Shown: in pieces, positions 1-12,002 of the stretch
Layout of the letters: each line of letters begins with the position of its first letter
Position numbering within the stretch: the stretch's first letter is position 1
DNA from: Xestospongia bergquistia
Taxonomy: Eukaryota; Porifera; Demospongiae; Haplosclerida; Petrosiidae
Length of the DNA stretch: 64,000 bases
Assembly: GCA_963965975.1 (NCBI GenBank)
Contig: OZ014413.1
Location: 3,482,001 to 3,546,000, forward strand
Reading direction: 5' to 3'
Program-made: the position numbers and the translations under genes
Notes under the pieces: model-generated
What the model saw: only the letters and a program-made list of their open reading frames with translations
Database searches by the model: none
Told to the model about the DNA's origin: nothing

Positions 1-2772
1 TTCTCTAATAATACTTTATCAGTAGCTATAGAACATTAACATATTTGGTATGTATTACTAACAGTATCATAGTTAACCTTCTTTCTCTCTGGTCAACTTG
101 TTTATTTCTAATGTCTTTGCCTCACTCATTTTATCCAATAGTTTTATCTTCTCTGTTTATATTAGGTACATAGTTATATCTAAATTAATGTATATGTACC
201 TGATAAAGTATTACTTGAAGGTTGGTCTTGTGGCTGTTTGCTGTCTACATTGGTATGATCTAATATATAAGAAGTATAAAAATCCTTTTAAAAGTTGAAA
301 GAATATGGGCAAAGAGAGATAAATGTCAAATATGGTAGGAAGATATATCAGAAATCATTACTTCAATGATTTAAGCAGCTAGATAACATAAACTTTGATA
401 ATTATTTTTATTTATGTAGATACGAAGTATTGTTTATAGGTTATATTATTTATTATTGGATTTGGTAGAGATTTATTTACAGATAATAATCAATAAGATT
501 ACTTTACTTCTCAAGACAACTAACTAAACAGTGCAGCAAAATATCACATTAGTTTATGAACAAATTTATGTATATATATGTGTGTGGTTTGTCATACTTT
601 CAAATGTGATAATTGCTTTACTGGAACCTAGAACCACAGGTACTCAAGACATACAACACATGTTTGTGCCTAAGCAGTGAGTGTGAAGGTCAATAAATCA
701 AGGACAAAGTTAGAACGTAGGTTAAGTATACAAAAATTATGCTACAAATGCCAACGTTTACTCTATTCCAGCCAGACTACGAATTAGAGCCATAATTATC
801 ACTAAATCTAGCCTGTTACAGAGCAAAGCAAACCCTATGTACCTATGTATTCTAAGTTTAATGTATTGCCACTTTTACAAAATTGCAAGATCAGTAGCTA
901 CACAGTCTTTTTAAAAATACAGCAATAGACGTGGCTTTTGCATGAATTCTTGTGTGTTCAGGTGTTTATTAGCTAGCACAAAAAGGTCTTTGCTCCTTAC
1001 ATTTATTCAAGGGTAGTGTTATACATACAGTACCACTAATAATACTATGTAGCAGTACCTATAATTAATAAGGAAACAGAGAAGGTTCCACAATTAAGCT
1101 AAGGGAGGTACACTGTATCTTTGAACAATGTGGGATATCCCCAATGTTATAACTTGCATGACTGATATACAAAATGACAGGTTTGTTTAAACTGCTACAG
1201 CTTTTGAACATGTAATTTGTAACATTATGTAGACATTTTAATTTCCCTATCATTAAATCTTTTGTTCATGCATGCATTTAAACTACATACCTAGTTGTAG
1301 TTCTATTCCACATTCAGCTCTACTGTCTTTAATCCAGTCTTGTTGAAGGGCTTGACCAACTTGAGCACATTTGCCTCCCATATTAGCAAGTATTGACAGG
1401 AGCCTGTTACAGTATTGCTCTATTTGAGAGATAGTCATCATTAAATTTAGTCCTACTGTTAATTGAGCCATGATGTTATCAAGTGAAGGTGACAGTTGGT
1501 TGTCTAAGCTAATAAAGTCAGCAGCATACATCTGATAAGCTAGGCGATGTAGACTATACCAACTTAAACCATGTAATAAAAAATGGTGCCTAGAAAGGCC
1601 ACTGTCAATAACTTGTCTCAACATGGTAACATCAGCTTCTAATAGGAGAAAAAAGAATATTTTCAATCATTATAATAATACATATAATTATACATTAGTT
1701 GCCAAGTACCTTAGTGGAGGCAAGTAACTAAACAGTACAGTAACATCTTGCCTTAGCTTCTATATATGTGAGTGTATATGGTTCTGTCATAATTAAAAAT
1801 TTAATAATTGTTTTACTGGAACCATATGTATTAGTGATTAGAGCTAAAATAAAAAAAAATCAAAAGATTGTGCTAGAAGATTGGCAACATTTAGAAAGAA
1901 GAAGCAAAGAGTAAAACCTAAGTCATGTTGTCACACATTAATGATTTCATATAACACAGGCTCAAAAATTCACACCTGTCATAATTAATTATTATATTGC
2001 ACAAGTGCATACACATATTACTACATAGTATACATGTTGTTGTTATTGAACAATTAAAATACATGTTTTTGTTATTACTAGCAGAGAAAGAAAGTAAATA
2101 GACATAAATACATGGACACTACTAGTGAGTATGTAAATTGTATTTAAAGAGTAGAGAAAGACACACTGCATTCACTACTGCTATTATTTATACAGTGGAC
2201 AGACCATTCAGTACTTTATTTGGACTTTATAGGGTTTCTTATTAATATTGATATACTTCAAAGCAACAGATAGAAAAATGTTATATCATTTAGTCATAGT
2301 GATAGGACTAAAGGTGTTTGATTTATAATGTCAGAGTAACAGACAGACAGAAGAAAGACGTGAACATGCGCGCATGCGCACACACAAAGTAAGTATTGCA
2401 ATCCTTGGCAATAAGCTAAGTACCAAAGGTTAATAGACGATGTTTATTATAATACAATATGTATCACTCACCTTCTTTTAATGCCTTTACATATTCTTCA
2501 GCAACAACACTCTCATCAATGGCTTCCTTTCGAAGCGCCTCTATAACTTCTCTTCTTGTAGCATTGGGATTAGTATTCAACCATAGATAAAACATCTTTA
2601 AAGTTTTAAAGTCAGCGTCACGGTCTTGATTCAGTTCTTCTATAGCATCTAGTTCATCGGCGTGTAGATGGAGAAGCTCACCAAACTTGTACCACTTTTT
2701 AGTAACTCTAACATGTTTTATTAACTCATCAAGAGTTGGTTTTTTGCTCAAAAACTGTTTAAAATGGGCCAT
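1..2772 (-). CDS. Locus A: death-domain / coiled-coil protein, 5' exons (partial)
   Basis: Five exons on the minus strand. Exon 1 (2772-2472) starts at MAHFKQFLSKK and encodes a death domain of about 100 residues (WYKFGELLHLHADELDAIEE is its helix 2-3 core). It ends at a GTGAGT donor. Exon 2 (1638-1291) encodes a helical domain containing LAYQMYAADFISL and SILANMG, which looks CARD- or death-fold-like. Exons 3 (259-200) and 4 (152-78) are short and charged, and exon 4 reads as coiled coil. A further exon is cut by the left edge at base 1. The joins of exons 1 to 4 are all phase 1. The layout matches exons 1-5 of loci B and C, so the missing 3' part probably held death domain, ZU5 and UPA modules. 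By family analogy it would be a cytosolic death-fold adaptor. I see no disruption in the visible part. Confidence 0.7.
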
Positions 2773-3846
2773 AGTGGCTGGTGTTCGTCTCAAGGGTGTG
2801 GCTCATACAATCTGCGCATGTTCAGTACCTTATAATTAGCTCATTTGACTTGCAGTGTTCGAATAATAATATTATAATAAAGTTATTCAAATAGAGATTT
2901 ATCTAGAGTTCAAACGTGATCAAGATTATATATCTACTAATGATGTGTTGAACTATGTAGAGTAAACTATTGATATTTGGACAACATGTATATTCGGACG
3001 TCTTCCCTCTTCACTAGAAAAGAGAAGCAGTGAAACTGGTACATATAAATGTAGGTCATAGATAGGTAAAACACTAGATGTGGAGAGCCGCCGTCTTCAG
3101 CTTTGCTCTTAGCCAAAACGATCAGAAAACTAAGAATTTCAGAACCGTGATAAAATATTCTATTGTCGTACACTTGGCTCTTTTCATTGAAGATGAAACG
3201 AAACCGTTGGCAACCAATAGTAAACAAATGTCTTACTAAACCTCTACAGATTCTGCTACAGAACGTTTAAATTTATTAGTTTCTTTGGCATATACTTAAG
3301 TTAACCAGACCCTTTTCGAGAGGGAGGGGCTGGCTACGAGAGACTACCGTTTCCATGATCCAAAAGTAGGGGGCGTGGTATGTATATTCGTCCGTATTTA
3401 AACACGAGTTGGCACATGCTGAGCGAAAACGTTTAGACAGTCTTGACTCAGTCGTGTTGTTAGAGTTCTCTACGCCTATTTCAACTTGCAGTATGAAGTC
3501 AATAAATTTTACAACTATTCAACTACTTCTACTGTTTTTGTCTGTGTCAATTCAATAGTGAATTCTTTTAGTTTGTAACTGTTAATGCTAACTCCTTAAA
3601 TTGAATGTAGAGTGGAGTAATTTGTAATGAAGCAGTTTTGGGTGGTATGTTTGTATGTTTGTAATGATGTGATGAAGGAAATTATGCAGACACTGTGAAC
3701 TTGTGGTTAATTCAAAGTATTATGATGTAAGGTGGGCCGGATTTCATAATTGGATAAATGAAGTGACAACTTGTTAAACACAAGTTAAGAAATTATTTGT
3801 GTGTATAACTAATTTATCTGTTGCTATTTATTATTTTCTAATACAG
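2773..3846. promoter_or_regulatory. Divergent region between locus A gene and transposase copy A
   Basis: About 1.07 kb separates the minus-strand death-domain start from the plus-strand transposase. It recurs at loci B and C with the same orientation. Just upstream of the death-domain start lies a GC-richer patch containing CTGCGCATGTTCAG, and near 3310-3380 a second GC-rich patch. An open minus-strand frame (3227-2967) is not recognisable and is probably chance. Compared with B and C, copy A lacks about 185 bases near 3538. A shared bidirectional promoter is an inference from the layout. Confidence 0.35.
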
Positions 3847-5650
3847 ATGTCATCTCAACATCTGCTTTTAGCTGACAGAACTTTTCGATCATGCAGTAAC
3901 CATAGGTCTTTCCTATCAAGCACATCTGAGCACCCTTCACAACACAATCTTTATGAAAAGCATAATTTACTTAAAGCTTATGAAGCAGTATTGAATGGTA
4001 TGTCTGTCCAAAGAGCAGCCGAAGAATACAATGTAGTAAAAAGTACTTTACATGATCGCCTCACTGGAAAAGTGATGTTTGGATCTGTCAGTGGACCAAC
4101 AAAATATCTTAGTGATGTTGAAGAGGAAGAACTTGTGCAGTTTTTCTTGGTTGTTCATCTAAAGGATTTGCTTAGTCTCGCAAGCAAATTTTAGCAATCA
4201 TTCAAAGTGTTGTCCTTCAAATAGGCATAAATGTTACTGTTACAAATGGTTGGTGGGACTCTTTTAGAAAAAGGCATCCATCATTATCTCTTAGAAATCC
4301 GGAGCAACTTTCACATGTTAGAGTCGTGTATACCTCACCTGAAGCACTTGATCATTATTTTGATATTCTTGAAGAAACATTGGATCAAAATGACTTGTCC
4401 AGTAAACCTTGCCAAATATATAACTGTGATGAATTGGTATGCCACTAGACCCCGCACCTCCCAAAGTCATTGCTCAGAAAGGGCAAAAACATACTCAATC
4501 CATTACTACTGGTAACAAAACTCAAATTACTGTGTTGTCTTGTTGTAGTCCAAGTGGCCATGTCTTGCCACCTATGATAGTATTTGACCGAAAGACAGTA
4601 AAGGCTGAAATGACTATAGGAGAGGTGTCAGGGTCAATGTATGCCTTGTCATAGAGTGGCTGGGTTGATGGTGAACTGTTTGATCTGTGGTTCAGGCATC
4701 ATTTTCTGTCTCATACTCCACCACTTTGTCCATTGCTTTTATTGTTAGAAGGACATTCATCTCATTATACTCTATCTGTTATTAATAAAGCTGCAAAGGA
4801 AGGAATAATTATGTTTTGTTTACCACCTCATTCTACACACTTGACTCAGCACCTTGATATGGGATGTTTTTCGATTTTAAAGAAATATTGGTGAGAGGAG
4901 TGCCATAATTACTTAAGCTCAAACCCTGGAAAAGTTATCACCACGTTTACATTTTGTCAGGTTTTTCGACATGCATGGACTCAAAGCATGACAATGGAAA
5001 ATGTTATAAGTGGTTTTCGTACCACTGGAGTTTACCTTATTAACAGAGCAGCTGATTTTATTATAACACCAGTAAAATCTAGAATGGCAGATTTAGAAGC
5101 CAAGAAAATCCATTACCTTCCCCTTTGTCTATCTCTATCAAGACATACATCTCCTGTACATAATACTACCTTCACTACTGAAGAGATATTACGTTTTCAA
5201 CAACTTTATGAGGAAGTCTATGATTTAGAGACTGATGTACAATATAACAAGTGGGTTGAAATGTATCATCCTCAAGGTACACCACAGCCTTTATCACCAC
5301 ATGTTGGGGAGCTTTTTTCTTTTTCTGTTTCATATTCACCTGATACTTCTAAACCTGAAGTAGAAAAATGACATGGATCTCAAAGTTGTCAACTTACCTC
5401 AGTCACCACTCTTTCCAAATTTTTAAATGAAATGCCAAATACAAAACTTCCAAGAAAAGAAGCAAAGACATCTGCTCGTGTTTTGACAAGCAACGAAAAT
5501 CGTAAAGATGCTTTAAGAAGAAGAGAGGAAGAAAAAGGAAGCTTTGGAAGAAAAGGAAAAGAAAAAAAAGTGCCCTAGAAGAAAGAAATAGGAAGAAAAA
5601 AGAAGCTGAACTTAAGAGACTTGCAAGAGAAAGATCAAAAAGTAATTGCA
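3847..5650 (+). pseudogene. DDE transposase copy A (HTH_psq + DDE_1), disrupted
   Basis: The first part carries a pipsqueak-type helix-turn-helix (KAYEAVLNGMSV, then KSTLHDRLTGK). The central part carries the DDE core: YNCDE near 4425, LLLLEGHSSHYT-like sequence near 4740 and a THLTQHLDMG-like stretch near 4850. The C-terminal part (5380-5650) is strongly lysine/glutamate rich. The frame is broken: a shift near 4165, a 1-base loss near 4432 (GATGAATTGG against GATGAAACTGG in copy B), a TAG near 4650 and another shift near 4890. The second catalytic aspartate of the family reads glutamate. The upstream TAATACAG directly before the ATG is a good splice acceptor, so a 5' non-coding exon is likely. 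It is inactive as read. Confidence 0.85.
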
Positions 5651-6248
5651 TTATTATAATGAATACTTAATCAATTAATACTCTTTGTATTTACTACATG
5701 CAGAGAATCGTATGACAATTGAAGAAAAAGAAAATGAAATTAAAAGAAATGAGAAAGAGGGAAGAGAAAAAAGAAAAAAGAAGTAAGCATATATAAATTA
5801 TAGACACTGCAACTTACACATTCTTGCTTTGATTAGATCAAGATAGGATTGCTCAGTTAAAAAAAGTGAGAATGACACACTGTTAAATTTTGATTCCTCA
5901 ATATTATTATAGGAAGTACTTGCTCTAAAAAGTCCTGTACTGGTTCAGCCCCTATTGGCAGTTCTCAATCTACATCAAACAATAAGGTAGGTATTTGCAT
6001 AATTTCATCTTAAGTCTAGCACCTTTCCAACCAGCATCATTGAAGGTATTCTTATATTATGCTGTAATTAGGTTGCTCATTGTTTACAATACCTGAAGAA
6101 CTAGAAGACAGTTTAAATGAAGGTATAGTCACTATAGTGTTAATTTATTGAATTAGTATACATACCACATCAGGTGCTGCAGGTATCTCCAAGTCTCCAA
6201 TAGGTGAGTTTGTCTGATATCTTTTAATTATTCATTACAATAATCTAG

Positions 6249-6540
6249 CTGCTAGTACTCAGTATCGGACATGTTCTCAGTCTCAAAAGGGAACCACAGT
6301 CAAGTCTCCAATAGGTCAGTTTGTCTGTTATCTTCTATGTTATTCATTGTTATAATAATCTAGCCTCTAGTACTCAATCTCAGACACGTTCTTGGTTTCA
6401 AAAGGCAACCACTGTCAAGTCTCCAATAGGTCAGTTTGTCTGTTATCTTTTATATTATTGAGATGATAATCTAGCATCTAGTACTCAATCTTGGACACGT
6501 TCTCAGTCTCAAAAGGCAACCACTGTTCAGTCTCCACTAG
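6249..6540 (+). repeat. Tandem 66-nt microexons, copy A cluster 1 (3 units)
   Basis: Units at 6249-6314, 6364-6429 and 6475-6540 are each exactly 66 nt, each preceded by a CTAG acceptor and followed by a GTCAGT donor. Each encodes a 22-residue serine/threonine/glutamine-rich module of the type SSTQSQTRSQSQKATTVKSP. Length divisible by three and phase 1 on both sides mean any number can be spliced in without shifting the frame. They lie between an exon ending in the same SKSPIG motif (near 6190) and the inserted segment. Confidence 0.7.
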
Positions 6541-7106
6541 GTCAGTTTGTATGTGAACGACGATATGATATTCAAGTTAGTACAAATACTATTGTCAGTT
6601 GTTTTGATATGGTGTGTCTTTCCCACCCAGCAATAAGGCCATTTGTTCATTTTAGTACATTTCCTCTTATTGCTGGCTATTGAGTCCATTTTTTGTGAAC
6701 CGTTGTAATGATGTATATTAAGAAGTCACATTGAATGATGTTGTCATCTTGTATATGACAAGCCATTATGATTTTATATTTGCACATAAGAATGTGAAGC
6801 TTGTCACTGTTTTTAACTCGGTAATAAAATTTATGTAAATGTTTATAATAACCTAATGTTTTTTAATTTTGTATGCAAAACAATCTAGTGTAAGAAATTA
6901 AGGACAAATGTTCCTGGAGACCAGTAACTGCAGTGCTAGTTTCTTAATTATTGTTTATACTAACAATTTTATGCTAAAAATTTGGTTTTTAAGAAAATAT
7001 GAAAAGTGATTTTTTAAAAAATTATTGAAGAAACTGTTTAGAAAGGATTTAATTGGCTATCATTTATAATATATTAACTAAACCGATAGAATGTTCTGTC
7101 CTACAC

Positions 7107-7252
7107 ACAATGTTGTTGTAAGTTTTCCGTATCTGCAGCTCCACCCTATATACAATCTTGTTGTAAGTTTTCTGTATACAGCATCTGCAGCTCCACCCTA
7201 TATACAATGTTGTTGTATGTCTTCTGTATACAGCAACTGCAGCTCCACCCTA
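7107..7252 (+). repeat. About 50-bp tandem repeat, 3 imperfect units
   Basis: The unit runs from TTGTTGTAAG through CTGTATACAG to GCAGCTCCACCCTATATACA and occurs three times with small changes. The related place in copy C (about 29000-29090) has only about one and a half units, so the array varies in length between element copies. Confidence 0.6.
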
Positions 7253-7496
7253 TCAAAAAAATACTTGAAACCATAAATATTTAATAAGGCGTGGTTTTCT
7301 AGTACCTGAGGAATGTGCTGCTAACTTCAATAGATTGAGCATGCGCTTCTTCAGTGAGTACCTCTGTACCATCTAAGAATCCCCAGAGTCCTTTCGCCAG
7401 TAACAACTACCCCTGCCAGAAGTGAATACTCAGGACTGCACTGGCGCGGAACTGACCAAATCCTCTGGATTCACTGATTCAAACATTTGCTAGAGA

Positions 7497-7600
7497 ATGG
7501 CTGGGATAGTGGATGAAAAGTGGTCAATCGACAAGCTGGACACTTCAAACTGGACTACGTAGAAGTTCCAAATGCGTCACTTGGTACTAGTAGAGCTTCT
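7497..7600 (+). pseudogene. Ty1/copia-type gag N-terminal fragment inside copy A
   Basis: The reading frame MAGIVDEKWSIDKLD followed by NWTT and KFQMRHLVL has the pattern of the first 30 residues of copia-family gag proteins (KLDGTNWxxWKFQM). In copy A the tryptophan codon expected after NWTT is TAG. In copy C (near 28690, minus strand) it is TGG. The homology ends soon after, so this is a scrap of an old retrotransposon insertion splitting the microexon array. Confidence 0.45.
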
Positions 7601-8876
7601 GTTCTCAATGCGACAGATCTACTTGGAGTCTGGGCTCATAACATGTTGACAGAATCGCAGTCTGTTGCAAAGTTTTGACCAATAGTTTTATTGAACAGAT
7701 TGGAAGTACAAAGGATCACAACTGAAAAAAAACAAAAAATAGATACAGAGGACAACAAAAAGGTGACCTTCAAAACTCATTAACACCTAACGTAATTATA
7801 TAAACAATAATCAACACATACAGATGCACAACTTCCAAATTACACTTATATAGAATTATTAACAACAGGTGTCTCATATTGTATACATAAGTGTATACAT
7901 GTCTCTTAAGTATTAATTTAATGGGTCATACATATATGTTACTATCGAAACTTTATTATAATAATTATTAGAGCTCATATATGAGACAGGTGTGATCAAG
8001 TATCACACATGAAGTGAATGCATTATTTCAAATAGTGTTTGTTCATGTGATAATGAATCAAGTTTTTTTTTCTTTTGATTCTTCTAATTGTCCTCTTGTT
8101 GGACCTCCATGTTTGGTTAGTAAGTCACTAATATTTACCATGTTTTTAATTAATTTAGGTTTGTCTAATGATGCCGTCTGGTTAGAAATAACATTAGAAT
8201 GCAAGAGACAAAGATCAGATGACAGTAATTCTGATTGACATCATTCATTCAGAAAACGCAAAGTTTACTCCAAAGGATCTGATTTATCACCTGATAGTAA
8301 CTAATAGTGATCAATTTATAAAGGAAGGTTAATATGTACTGTACATTTATAGGATATGTATACTTCTGGTATATACTTGAAAAATGAGCAATGTATTCTC
8401 TATTGCATTACTCCTATAATACAACAATGAAAATTACATTAAATCAATATTCTTTGTCTTACCTGTTAGATACTAAGACAAGTCATCAAACCTAACTTTC
8501 TGTAATCCAGACTTTACAGTATGTCTTTCATTCATACATATTAGTTATTACAAATGAAACAGTAACTTCTCATCTGTTTAGTTTAGGGTATATTGTTGTG
8601 TGCATTATGACAATAATAATCTCATTAAAGGTAATTTTCTATTATAAATTTAATATTCAACACATCATTAATACATATATCATATAGATTTTGTGAACTC
8701 CACATAAGCTCTATCTATATAAATAACTTTAATTTACGCACGTGCAAATTGTATGTCCCACATCCTAGTGATAAATGCGGTGCTTATAGCCACTATGGCA
8801 GAACAAGCTGATTAGTATGATATGTATGTCAGTTTGTCTGTTATCTTCTATGTTATTCATTGTTATATTAATCTAG

Positions 8877-9059
8877 CCTCTAGTACTCAATCTCAGATAC
8901 GTTTCTTGGTTTCAAAAGGCAACCACTGTCAAGTCTCCAATAGGTCAGTTTGTCTGTTATCTTCTATGTTATTTATTGTTATAATAATCTAGCCTCTAGT
9001 ACTCAATCTCAGTTACGTTTCTTGGTTTCAAAAGGCAACCACTCTCAAGTCTCCAATAG
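8877..9059 (+). repeat. Tandem microexons, copy A cluster 2 (2 units)
   Basis: Units at 8877-8943 and 8993-9059 belong to the same family as 6249-6540. Each is 67 nt because of one extra T in CGTTTCTTGG, which would shift the frame. The second ends exactly at the element breakpoint and lacks a donor. Confidence 0.6.
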
Positions 9060-9379
9060 AATGTAATTAAAGATATGAAATTAAAGCAAAGGCTACAAAT
9101 AAATCTTTGTTATAGTTTATGCTACACATATATGTTGGTCAAAGGTGTAGTTACTGTAATAATATGTAATTAGTTTACTTTAAACTAAACAAACAGAATT
9201 TGGTGAAAATTACTACATTTTCAAGCATTAAGTGGTAGTTTCTAAAATGGAATCAAACATCCATGGAGAAATGTCAGATTTGTTTTTGAGTATTAGACAA
9301 ATAGATGCTGACATAAAATATGCATATACACAATGCCTGGTACAAGATATTGATATTTAACACTAAACTGTCTCTTACT

Positions 9380-10560
9380 TGTATGTACAGTGACTTTAGC
9401 TCCATCAAAGACAACATTTGTGACAAAACCATCAGTACTAACTGTGCAACAAAATATCTTGTTTGTGCCAGGAATAACTTAATACAGACTTATTAACTCT
9501 TTCTTCAGAGTGTAAAGTTACATGATGTCCTATACAAGTATATCAGAGCAAATTAGCAATGGCTATGAATAAACATTGCTTATTACCTGGTTTTTTCCTG
9601 ATCCATTTGTAAGTAATAGGTTTTCCAGATTGACTCTTAGCTATACATTCCAATTGAAAGGTTTCATTGTAACGACATTCCGAATGAAGAGGTTGTACAA
9701 TTATTTCAATATCTTTATTAGCTTCAAGTAACAATGGAAATACTAATTACTATACTGCTTTGAAGTTTTCTGAAAATATCCACTTCTACTTTGCAGGTTT
9801 TCCCAAAACTTGCAATTCCAATTCTATTTTTTATTCTTCAAAGGAATATTTAACAACTTAAATCCTATTCTCCCACCCTAACTGGAAACATGTTGCTTCA
9901 CTCCATTCTAAGAGACAGCTTGCGGTGCTCGTGCTCCACACTTCACTTTATTAAGACTTCATTGAGCTATGGAAAATAGAATTGGAATTGGGTGTCCACC
10001 TTTAGCTTCCATACTAGACACATCAGAACATATTGTATGTAGTCCTAAATGATATTAGCTGGTTTTGAAAAGTAACAAGGGTAGTGCTATACAACAACAT
10101 GTACAAGATTTGGTTAAAAAATGTCTCTTAAAATTATTGATTATAAACAAGATTCAATCATGCCCACATCACAGATGTTGCTACTAGGATGCCATCAAAG
10201 TGACACTATAAAACATGCAAGTATAAGAGTTAATACACTTACAACCATTAACATGTACAGGTCTTACTTACCAGATATTGAGTGCTCTAATACTTCCACT
10301 TTAACTGTCTGTGATATTACAGAGCGGCTTAAAATATGATCATTAATACATGCATTAGTCACTACACACTTATAGTCTCCAGTATGTGATGTATTAAGAT
10401 TACTGATCCTTAAGAACAGAGTCGGTTTGATCAAGTAATGGTGTGTCATTCCAATACCACTGGTATTGAGAAGGTGATGGGACACAGTCTCTTCTACACC
10501 TTAATACTAACACATCTCCACACTGTAGTGACTATGAAGAGGGATGTTCTAATATAACTG
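9380..10560 (-). pseudogene. Decayed Ig-domain exons related to the paracaspase locus
   Basis: The exon at about 10560-10264 reads as an Ig domain in two frames: CGDVLVLRC and YQWYWND in one, then RISNLNTSHTGDYKCVV in the next, so a shift lies near 10420 and a TAG near 10540. The exon at about 9725-9580 encodes PLHSECRYNETFQLEC and KPITYKWIR. The exon at about 9540-9380 encodes SVLSYSWHKQDIL then, after a frameshift, STDGFVTNVVFDGAKVTVH. The last two exons and their introns match 57410-57040 at locus G closely, and the similarity runs on through 9075-9370. No caspase-like exon follows, because transposon copy A abuts at 9059. I read it as the remnant of a second Ig-paracaspase gene. Confidence 0.6.
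9813..9990. mobile_element. Small inverted-repeat element (MITE-like)
   Basis: A perfect 18-bp inverted repeat, CAATTCCAATTCTATTTT at 9813-9830 and its complement at 9973-9990, encloses about 140 bp without coding signal. It lies in an intron of the decayed Ig gene and is absent from the matching intron at locus G. I cannot define the target-site duplication. Confidence 0.45.
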
Positions 10561-10589
10561 GAATAGCTGTGTATGTGATCAAGATACAA

Positions 10590-11530
10590 GTCAGTAATAC
10601 TTCAACAAATTGTCAGAAAATGTATATAAACTCACTTGGTTGTATGAATAAATGAAAAGCTTTTGTACACTTAATGATTTCCAGACACCTGATAAAGGTG
10701 TTAAAAGGTGACCTATGTTGTCTAAGGTCACACAACATTTTGAAAGAAGAACTGCCAGTTGTTGTATTGCCCTCAAATGCAAACGTTTCGATCTAGTCCT
10801 CTGTGTAAAATATAATCTCTCCAGGCAATTTACTTATAAACAGATGCCAGAACTCCTTGTTTTCTTTATCTGGTATTTCATCTAAATACAGCTTTAGCTT
10901 GAATATCTTCTAAGGTTGTCCTTTGATCAACAATCAGCACGTTAGTTGGCTCTTCTCAATCATAATCACAGGCATGCAATGAATCTCAATAACCCCCATC
11001 TAGAAGGAGATTCTCGGGCCCATGGATAAGTGTAAATGTTCAGATTCACAGGAGGCCACACAACTAATTTACTGTTGATTAATTAGCAATGACCACTAAA
11101 TATTAATCATAAAATAGTATAGTGGTATCTCAATAACGCTTGATAATCTTAACTTAATATTCTTTTCATGCTAATATAATTATGCTAATATGTTATGGGT
11201 TTTGTGGGTGTGAAACCACGTGTAGAACTTCTAGAATATTCTATGGATTTCCATATATAAACGTGTGTACATGTGTTTTCAGTCACTTATTACTGTTCGT
11301 CAGTACTTTCATTTATCAATCAGTTTATATTTGAAGGTGTACTAGATCACTACAAGTATAAATTGTGTGGACATGACCTAAAACTGAAAGAAACATCATC
11401 TAAACTATAAATAGTTACAGAAAATTAGTCAATTTTTAAGCAATATTCAGTACTAAATAATGGACATTATAAAGTATTGTCTTCTTGTCCTTGAGCAAAG
11501 TTGATGAAAATCTAAAGTGAGATTTCTAAA
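10590..11530. other. No gene recognised
   Basis: Several short open frames occur, including one on the minus strand at 10782-10591, but none shows a recognisable domain or convincing splice signals. The stretch 10840-11040 is less AT-rich and could be an old coding remnant, broken by stops in every frame I read. Confidence 0.3.
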
Positions 11531-11559
11531 ACTAAATTATTATTTTATAATTTTTTTTA

Positions 11560-12002
11560 TCTCTATGCACAATATCTATCAGTGACAAGTATCCAAAGGA
11601 CCACAGAGTGACTGATACATAAATCATATGCATGGTGTCCTTGAAATCACAGTGTTCACCTATATCACAGAGTGCCATGACATAAGTAGCAACAGACTGT
11701 CCAGTTTCCCTCACTCTAGTGTGGAACCTGAAATGTCGAACGATGGCGGATGGCTTCAGATGATAATATTTTTCTAGTAGCTCCTTGAGCTCAGGGTAAG
11801 TCTTCTCTTTCGGCTTCTGCGGTTGCACCAAACTCTTTAGGAGCTGGTAAGTAGTAGGCCCAACAACAGTCAAAATGATCGCTTTCTTTTGGTCAATCTC
11901 GGTTATCGTGTTGGCTTCAAAGTAGAAGTCCAATCTTTCTGAGTAGCAGTTCCATTGCTCCTTCTCTGGATCGAATGGAGAGATTGTGCCGTTACTTGCC
12001 AT
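11560..12002 (-). pseudogene. Ty3/gypsy-type gag fragment
   Basis: The frame starts at MASNGTISPFDPEKEQW and runs through RLDFYFEANTI, ELKELLEKYYHLKPS and RFHTRVRETGQSVATYV to CDIGEHCDFKDT. This is the conserved core of gag proteins of Ty3/gypsy retrotransposons. After CDFKDT the expected continuation is lost and the frame ends near 11532. No zinc knuckle, protease or reverse transcriptase follows in the adjacent sequence, so this is a 5' fragment. A possible LTR remnant lies at about 11200-11400 but I cannot pair it with a second copy. Confidence 0.7.

Larger units (their letters stand above)
3470..9059 (+). mobile_element. pogo/jerky-like DDE transposon, copy A (3'-truncated)
   Basis: The element contains a broken transposase (3847 to about 5650), small lysine/glutamate-rich exons (to about 6200), a tandem array of 66-nt microexons, an inserted stretch of about 2.3 kb (roughly 6555-8820) with a copia gag scrap, and two further microexons. 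It stops abruptly at 9059, right after the last microexon, where copy C continues into a PHD-finger exon. The same sequence order, inverted, occupies 33100-27070. The 5' boundary is uncertain because homology with copies B and C continues into the flanking gene. Confidence 0.7.

Noticed and set aside
98-298. Plus-strand open frame of 66 codons
   Set aside because: It is antisense to exons 3 and 4 of locus A and recurs as antisense frames at 22265 and 35052 only because the exons are duplicated.
5403-5651. Minus-strand phenylalanine/leucine-rich frame
   Set aside because: Shadow of the lysine/glutamate-rich tail of transposase copy A.
7091-7276. Plus-strand frame with repeated PPYIQCCC-like peptides
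   Set aside because: It is a by-product of the 50-bp tandem repeat, with no counterpart in copy C.
6240-9059. CRISPR-like reading of the regularly spaced repeats
   Set aside because: Units are long, spacers are themselves repeated, splice sites border each unit and the setting is eukaryotic.
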